Below are positions 43,190 through 64,000 of a DNA stretch of 64,000 nucleotides, one piece after another. The notes under the pieces were generated by a model. The model made no database searches, was not told the origin of the DNA, and worked only from the letters and a program-made list of their open reading frames with translations. The stretch comes from Candidula unifasciata (lineage: Eukaryota > Mollusca > Gastropoda > Stylommatophora > Geomitridae). Both the position numbers and the translations under genes were made by a program. The stretch lies in assembly GCA_905116865.2 (NCBI GenBank), contig CAJHNH020000691.1:408501-472500 (forward strand), read 5' to 3'. The number at the start of each line of letters is the position of its first letter. Position 1 is the first letter of the stretch.

Positions 43190-43596
43190 TAAACAATAAG
43201 GCAAGATGAAAGCTAAGTGTGTGTTTACATTAAAAAAAAACAAAAAAACATTACATACAAGGACATTGTTAACAGACTTTATATCAAATTTCAACAACTT
43301 ACAATTAAGGCTTACTGAGTTACAGATTTTTAAAGTTCGGCAGCACTTCTGGAATGCACTATACTACCTGTGATAGCCATTATGGGGACCTTGATTGGAG
43401 CTTTTGTGGAATTGGAGCAGAGTAACTGGGATTGAAACTGTTAGTTTGGCATTTGGAATATGACTTAATGACCCTGGGTTTGCTGATTCGGCCCTTTTTA
43501 TGTTTCCCAGCCCATCTACACACTTTTTAAATCTGGTCCAGGTCAGAGGGGTGTCACGTGGTACTGTTTTCTTCGAAAAGAGTCACTCGTGTGAGC
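43190..43596. other. Unassigned intergenic DNA
   Basis: No recognised gene or repeat. Confidence 0.4.
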
Positions 43597-43755
43597 TATG
43601 CTCAAGCCACCTCCGGCTGTATATTCAGTCCTGACAACTGAATCACGGTACATTTTCGAGGAGTCCCCTCGAAAATAGGTTACTGGAATCGTTTCCATGT
43701 TGCATTGTGTGACATTTTAATATGCTTACAAAGTCCTGTGTTCTAAACGTATTCG
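43597..43755 (-). repeat. Dispersed repeat with perfect hairpin (copy 2, inverted)
   Basis: Reverse complement of 11478-11630. The hairpin ATTTTCGAGG/CCTCGAAAAT is at about 43652-43676. The left-end homology stops at AGAACACAGG in both copies. Confidence 0.75.
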
Positions 43756-44903
43756 TATTACAAATCTACAAGCGGATATTCTGAAGTGGATATACAGCAA
43801 TTTTAATTTTAATTCACGGAAGACAGTCGTGTTGTGATGTGTGTGTCACTGTTTCTAGTCAGTAGTTTGGACTTTTGGGAACTGGCTGTTTATTCTTTTT
43901 CTACTTTGAATGTAGAAATCAAATTGTGAATAAATTGTGTCAAGTTATTTCGGAGCTTTGGGTAAGGGCATAAAACTATATTTTATTTACTAACTAACCT
44001 CTCACAGCAAGTCACTCTTTGCCTCTTTACTATTTGTTGAATAACAGTATAATTATATGTTGTAGAAGTACACTAATAATATTAATCCTTAACCATTTGA
44101 CTTATGCTTCGTGGACACTGGTTATAAACTCTTGAGGAAACTTCTGGTTGTTCATCCACTTCTTATGCATATTTGCAGTTGTACAGCCTGTGTTAATTTT
44201 TGTAAATTGGCTTTTGCATCGCAGACACTGGCTGTAAACTCTTGTGGAAACTTCTGGTTGTTCATCGACTTCTTATGCAAAGTAAAAAGTATTGCATATA
44301 TCAATTTCATACTGATTATGATTGTTTACTAATTATTAAATAACGTATAATTTTATGTTGTAGTAGTCTACTAAAAATAACAATAACCATCAATCATTTA
44401 TATTTATGTTATGTATGACATGTGTATGTTTCATAGCAGTATTTTTATGCGCTAAATTTGATAAAGTTCAAAGGTCACCCCTCCCCCCCCCCCCGGCTCC
44501 TCAGAGGCAACAATACCCTCAAGCACGGCCAACTCTATATATAAATATACAGCCGGACGTGGCTCAAGCTGTGGGTTGGGGTGAGGGGGGCAGTTCTATA
44601 CGTTGCGGGGTCGTTAAAAGCTGTGTCGTCGTGTAGTATAGAATACGCCACGTCAGCGCTGATGTAATTGTGTAACTGGAGGCAAGACAACAACACCCCT
44701 CTGACGTACAGTCTGATAAAGTATGAATTTAAGGTCAGCCATTGTATAGCTGGGTAGGGAAACGTGACCGTTAAATCTTGCGGTAACAACCGTTATTGGC
44801 GAATTGGGGGCGGGGGGGGGGGGCACGACACCATAAACAATAGATGTATCTTTCTATGTTACACAAGTTATTCTTCAATTGAATGTTAAGGCATTTCGTA
44901 GAA
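43756..44903. other. Intergenic DNA with two SINE B scraps and a short relic
   Basis: Family B scraps on minus at 44104-44170 and 44215-44280 share AACTCTTG(A/T)GGAAACTTCTGG, so they look like a small tandem duplication. At 44523-44570, AGCACGGCCAACTCTATA and ATACAGCCGGACGTGGCTC are joined without the roughly 120-base interior present at 11478-11600. The rest is unassigned. Confidence 0.5.
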
Positions 44904-44914
44904 GGAGAATAATA

Positions 44915-45092
44915 AGTATTTTCTTTGAAGTGCATCTGCCTCATATGTGAAGAACAAACGGTCTGCATACATATAAGCCGGATTTGTGAAGCAGATGAGC
45001 ATGAACAACTCAACATCTGGAACAAGAGTGACGATAAGAAGTGGACGAACAACCAGAACTTTCCACCGTGAACACAAAGAAGTAGAATACAT
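44915..45092 (+). mobile_element. SINE family B copy, 5'-truncated
   Basis: GTCTGCATACATATAAGCCG, GATAAGAAGTGGACGAACAA and CCAGAACTTTCCACC. Confidence 0.78.
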
Positions 45093-45321
45093 GCTGGTCA
45101 CGTTCACAGGTGTACTATCATCATGTAACAGATACTTGAAAGGACCGCTCGCAGTCGCATCATGGATACCGGAAACAGATTAAATCCCCTTACCAATTGT
45201 GCCGCCTGGTGAACAGGTTTATCAATTAATTTTTTTTTAAACCTAATCTAAGATGACCAAAACACTAAAACAATACACGAGCAAAAAAACCCCGCATAAA
45301 ACTATGAAAAAAAAAATATTT

Positions 45322-45394
45322 TGGAGCTGCGGGGTATCGATCCCCGTACCTCTCACATGCTAAGCGAGCGCTCTACCATTTGAGCTACAGCCCC
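45322..45394 (-). tRNA. tRNA-Ala (anticodon AGC)
   Basis: On the minus strand the 73-nt sequence folds as a full cloverleaf: acceptor GGGGCTG/CAGCTCC, D arm GCTC/GAGC with GGTA, anticodon stem CTCGC/GTGAG with loop TTAGCAT (AGC), T arm CGGGG/CCCCG with loop ATCGATA, and discriminator A. A T10 run just downstream (45307-45316 on the plus strand) is a good Pol III terminator. No intron and no encoded CCA, as expected in eukaryotes. D box and T box promoter elements are intact. Confidence 0.93.
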
Positions 45395-45888
45395 GTACGA
45401 AGTTACAGGACAAACGAAATGAAGGATTGACCAACTTTTATTTAAGGATATATATAAAAAAAAAAAAAAAAACAGAATTAAAAAAAAAAAACAGAACCCA
45501 AAGCGTTATATAAAACCCAGACCTGTGACGGGTGAAAAAAAAAAAAGGGGGGGGGGGAAGGACAAGGATTGGCAGTCCTGCTGATTAAGTTTGTGCGCTA
45601 TTTAGTATTCCGTTGGAAAAAAAAAAGACTTTGGTCGAAACGTTAGTTTGTGTTCGTCTTTGCCATACATTCTGTTGTACTTTCTAGTCAATATTTGTGT
45701 TATATTCAACATTTCGTGAACTTTTAAACCTAGGCTGTCTCAACGCCGTCTGTAAATAGAGAAGGCCGTGGCTGTCCTTAGTAATTAAGTCCTAGTCGAA
45801 ATTTAAATTTCAATCAGACCACTCACGAATACACAGTCCTACTGGTCAGTTCATTTATTTGTTCTTTCAGAATTCATTTTTCTATGCC
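45395..45888. other. Spacer between the two tRNA copies
   Basis: Poly(A)-rich left half (45455-45560) with a G run. No gene recognised. Confidence 0.5.
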
Positions 45889-45961
45889 GGGGCTGTAGCT
45901 CAGATGCGAGAGCGCTCGCTTAGCTTGTGAGAGGTACGGGGATCGATACCCCGCAGCTCCA
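45889..45961 (+). tRNA. tRNA-Ala (AGC)-like copy with D-loop and anticodon-loop changes
   Basis: Nearly identical to the tRNA at 45322-45394 but on the plus strand. The D loop has GCGA instead of GGTA, so G18-G19 and the A box are damaged. The anticodon loop reads TTAGCTT instead of TTAGCAT. All stems and the B box are intact, and a long T run follows (45966-45981). It may be a functional variant or a decaying duplicate. Confidence 0.8.
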
Positions 45962-45985
45962 AAAGTTTTTTTTTTTTTTTTAAAT

Positions 45986-46340
45986 TGGTGTCTCTGTGGC
46001 GAGGTGGTCAAGCCGTTTGTTTGCCTGGCGCTCCGAAGGACGCGGGATCGTTTGTTGGCGGCGCCGTTCAGTTCACGAATGCAATTTTTACAGAGATCCC
46101 CGGAGATTGTCGCCGGAGTTCTGTCTTGTTCCTGAATCTGATTTGTGCAAGCACATCCGTTTTACAGATCTGACTTATTTGTATGTTGAAAGTTCCTCGC
46201 CTCTCAGGCATACTCTCATGTACTGTACTCCGGCATAGAAGGAAAGCCTTAATTATTTTACTACTACGACATGCTTGATGGGAGGCAGTAGGACTTTTGT
46301 CTCCCAACTCACTTCCAAAATGAGGGTCCATGAACCTTCG
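45986..46340 (-). mobile_element. SINE family B copy, minus strand, behind a tRNA-like plus-strand fragment
   Basis: 46075-46340 is family B reversed (GCCGGAGTTCTGTC, CCGTTTTACAGATCTGACTT, ACTACGACATGCTTGATGGG). 45986-46060 on the plus strand resembles the head of a leader tRNA-type SINE (GTGGCGAGGTGGTCAAG...GCGGGATCG). Confidence 0.7.
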
Positions 46341-46494
46341 GAAAAGGGAGAAAAAAAAAGGGGGGGGGGGCGGGATAATGTTGTTTAATAACATCAAAGA
46401 ATTTCTTCACAATTTTCAGATTCTGAAGACACTCAATATCCCTCCCCCCTACCTTTAACCCCAGCCTCTCCCCAGGAAGTGAATAACATTGTGC

Positions 46495-46825
46495 AATTGT
46501 GTGGGTTCAGTTTCAGGCGTGTTCCAATCGAGTGTGTTACAGGATGCCATTGTGGATGAGATAGGGAGGAGGAGACCCACCACCTCCACCTCCCTAACAA
46601 GCATGTCGTAAAAGTCGACTGTCATGGATTTGCTGAAATCGGATGTGTTGCATCAAAAGGCGCAGATAGCAAAGCTGTATACAATACACAACGTGCGAAC
46701 TACAGTTTAGTGGTAAACGGAGATGAACAAGAAGGAGCAAAAGAATAAAGTGCATACACAAGAATAAAAAAGAAAAAGAAGAAGAAGAAGAAAAAGAAGA
46801 AGAAGAAGAAGAAGAAGAAGATAGG
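46495..46825 (+). mobile_element. SINE family B copy, diverged, with (GAA)n tail
   Basis: GTGTGGGTTCAGTTTCAGG, CCTAACAAGCATGTCGTAAA, GTGCGAACTACAG and GAACAAGAAGGAGC, then AAGAAGAAG tracts to about 46820. Confidence 0.7.
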
Positions 46826-47797
46826 GGTTAAACAATGCCCAGTGTCAGATAGTGAGCTGAAAACACATTCGACAGAAAGAGAAATTGCAGGATGGTTTGC
46901 CACGAAAGACCACAATGTGTGGAACTGACAAGAAAGCAAGAAACTCCGGAGGAGCAAATCCGCCTATGCAGCTTATCGTGGAATATACGGATGTTTCGGG
47001 AAAGTTTTACATAAGACTAATTATTTGCACTAAATAAACACAATGGTGAGAGCCCAGCGTTCCAACCGTTCGGCCAGCCGCTACTCTTAATTAGCAACGC
47101 TAGGCTAAAAATATCTTTCTTATGTTAATTGATTATCTACCTCAAGAGGCAGCTTTAAAATAATTTTAATTAACTTTACAGTTTATATATTTTTCTGGTC
47201 GTAAAGATCACAGTTTTTGTTTTTTAACAGTTGCTCTCTTAATTAGTTCCCCTTTTTCAGTCTTCAAATTCACTCTCTCGAGCAGTTCGTTTGAAAACCG
47301 TATAAAAGAGAGAATAGCTTTTTTTAAAGAAGTCATTTCTGTACAGATTTTTGTTTCTTAGCACGGTATGGAGTATAACACATTCCCTGTATAGTTAAAT
47401 TTTATTATATTTGGAGTTTACGCACGCATTGCTACATTATTTCAGCAAGTTGTTGTTTAAAAACCTAATTTTATTTTTGAAAGTATACTGTCATATACAA
47501 AATACATTTGCCTCAAATGTGTCTCCGTTCTAATAACGTATCCACAACAGTAATTAACTTCAGTGCATACTATACTGTCTTTTGGAATATAAGCCGCTAG
47601 ACTAATCTGTTTCTAAACCTACCGCCGTGGGATCAAACTCTGGTATGGCGAGGACGGATTGGATGTTTTTAGCCCCCCCCCCTCCCCCCAACACCCCTAG
47701 TTACCCCTTCCCGATTTGAATCTTCTAGGATTAACAATCTAAGAATGAGAATCAAACAGATACAAATCCCAGAAATCCCATTAAACTTTACAGCCAT
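46826..47797. other. Intergenic DNA, mostly unassigned
   Basis: A tRNA-head-like reverse fragment (CCAGCGTTCCAACCGTTCGG at about 47055, paralleled at 63570) is the only recognisable item. Confidence 0.4.
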
Positions 47798-47897
47798 ATT
47801 CTTCCTCTTCTTTTCTTCTTCTTCTTCTTCTTCTTCTTCTTCTTCTTCTTCTTCTTCTTCTTCTTCTTCTTCTTCTTCTTCTTCTTCTTCTTCTTCT
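47798..47897. repeat. (TTC)n microsatellite
   Basis: About 90 bases of perfect TTC. It produces a poly-Ser frame that is not a gene. Confidence 0.95.
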
Positions 47898-48117
47898 CCC
47901 CCCTCCTCTGTCGTCGGCGTCGGCTGCTTCTACTTTTTATCCTTTTTATGATAACCATACGTGTTGACCTTAGCAGGCAAAACTCAAACCTAAAGAGAAT
48001 AATATTTACTCTTAAAATGTGCGCGTAAAGAAGATAATTTAATATTCATTTTTTTTGGGGGGGGGGGGGGGGGGGGGGGGACATTTTTTGCTCTTAGCTG
48101 TCATTTACCCCACATGG

Positions 48118-48237
48118 CAGTGATTCCCAAACTGTACGCCGTAACACCCGGAGAGCCGCGACCTCTTTACAGGCCCGCCGTAGAAACATTTTAATTAAAA
48201 AAAAGCCCAGCGACTAAGACAAGTTTGGGAAACACTG
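48118..48237. mobile_element. 120-bp hAT MITE with 8-bp target duplication
   Basis: Ends CAGTGATTCCCAAACTG and (reversed) CAGTGTTTCCCAAACTTG are hAT terminal inverted repeats. Flanks CCACATGG and TCATATGG match 6 of 8. Confidence 0.82.
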
Positions 48238-48239
48238 TC

Positions 48240-48424
48240 ATATGGGATCTATGGCCCCATTTTGGGGAGAAAGAAAAGACCTAAAATACCCCTAACAAGC
48301 ATGTCGTAGAAGGCGATTAATCAGGGGATGTTTCCTTTAAAGTCGAAATGCATCTGCCTAAAGTGGACGAACAACTAGAACATTCTGCCGAAGTGTACAG
48401 CCCGTGAAAGTAAAAGGAGAAGTG
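48240..48424 (+). mobile_element. SINE family B copy, internally deleted
   Basis: GATCTATGGCCCCATTTTGG, CAAGCATGTCGTAGAAGGCG and AAGTGGACGAACAACTAGAA. The middle third is missing. Confidence 0.75.
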
Positions 48425-48487
48425 TCATTATAAAATCAGACTTCTTTGATGTTTCATCCAACAGTTTTAAATATATTCACTAAGGAG

Positions 48488-48831
48488 GATACAGCCCGTG
48501 TGTCCTACAATATATTTGTCGACATATTTCGATACAGCCCGTGTGTCCTACAATATATTTGTCGACATATTTCGATACAGCCCGTGTGTCCTACAATATA
48601 TTTGTCGACATATTTCGATACAGCCCGTGTGTCCTACAATATATTTGTCGACATATTTCGATACAGCCCGTGTGTCCTACAATATATTTGTCGACATATT
48701 TCGATACAGCCCGTGTGTCCTACAATATATTTGTCGACATATTTCGATACAGCCCGTGTGTCCTACAATATATTTGTCGACATATTTCGATACAGCCCGT
48801 GTGTCCTACAATATATTTGTCGACATATTTT
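48488..48831. repeat. 43-bp minisatellite, eight units, essentially perfect
   Basis: Unit GATACAGCCCGTGTGTCCTA plus CAATATATTTGTCGACATATTTC. Only the last unit changes (TTTTG for TTTCG at its edge). As 43 is not divisible by three and the unit lacks stops, all three plus frames stay open through three-unit cycles. Confidence 0.96.
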
Positions 48832-48839
48832 GATGTGTC

Positions 48840-49284
48840 TCATTAGATGAGATGTACAGTGCAGCAAGAAATACTAAACGCATTTCTAATTTGAAAATAA
48901 AAAATAGAAGTAATGCACTCACCTGAGGAGATTCTCTGTTGTCTTCTTCTTTTTCGTTTTACCTGCCAGTGGAGAATAGACTCTCAACAAACTGACACCA
49001 AGTCGTCCGACCCTTTGCTATTGCACGCAGCTCACCCCATGTCCGACCCCATATTTTAAACTTCACACTCTAGTTCCCATCTTTGTGTGCATATGGTTTT
49101 TTTTTGGTCTGCCTTTATTTCAGTGTTCTCGTGGGTCCCAGTGTAACAACTTTCTAGCCATGGAAAAGTCTAAGAAAAAATACTGCGTTATTTGCCAGAC
49201 AATAACTTGTGCAATAAATTGTGTCTTTAGTAATTGAAAGTACCGGTGTACTGTCTTATGACGATATATTTTCTTTGGCTTTAG
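48840..49284. other. DNA upstream of the amine-oxidase first coding exon
   Basis: No TATA box or initiator I would defend. A pyrimidine-rich TTCTTTGGCTTTAG at 49271-49284 looks like a 3' splice site, so the promoter and a 5' UTR exon probably lie farther left. Confidence 0.45.
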
Positions 49285-49310
49285 GACTTAATGTTCTGGT
49301 ACGAAAGACA

Positions 49311-63984
<14,674 letters not shown>

Positions 63985-64000
63985 GTATAGTAGATGGGGA

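Noticed and set aside
48446..48850. 134-codon plus frame with repeated YSPCVLQYICRH
   Set aside because: A by-product of the 43-bp array. All three frames are open and encode permutations of the same unit.

Overview
The window is eukaryotic, intron-rich, AT-rich animal DNA. The gene families, dense tRNA-derived SINEs and LINE 3' ends, and a SPIN-type hAT element (a family reported from a pond snail) fit a gastropod mollusc. That assignment is inference; no species marker is present. Real coding sequence is about 2.5 kb of 64 kb. Almost every other long open frame is repeat-derived.

Gene 1 (296-31294, + strand) is a complete 12-exon SLC17 family anion transporter of 543 residues, most like the sialin (SLC17A5) branch. 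All exon phases join without a frameshift. Exon 1 is separated from exon 2 by a 13.6-kb intron. One intron uses a GC-AG splice pair. Intron 10 holds a tandem array of about 38 units that each copy the true 3' splice site and the first bases of exon 11. A poly(A) signal lies about 740 bases after the stop.

The region 31.3-49.3 kb holds no gene I can support. It contains an AT-rich stretch, DNA-transposon copies (including a 647-bp hAT element with clear target duplications), LINE remnants in both orientations, young SINE insertions, two tRNA-Ala(AGC)-like genes pointing away from each other, and a 43-bp x 8 perfect minisatellite. An inverted partial copy of the next gene's signal-peptide exon sits at 41.43-41.53 kb.

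Gene 2 (49311 to beyond 63984, + strand) is the 5' part of a secreted or membrane-anchored copper amine oxidase. Six exons encode residues 1-273 (signal sequence and the N-terminal N2/N3-type domains). The catalytic copper/topaquinone domain would lie to the right of the window. Its introns carry a fold-back element rich in promoter-like motifs and a (TA)n tract placed where one intron's polypyrimidine tract should be.

The two genes are unrelated in function: an organelle or membrane anion/H+ cotransporter and an extracellular amine-oxidising enzyme. Nothing in the sequence suggests co-regulation. The most unusual signals are the splice-acceptor satellite in gene 1, the SPIN element in intron 7, the inverted exon copy upstream of gene 2, the fold-back element in gene 2, and several nested transposon insertions with intact target-site duplications.
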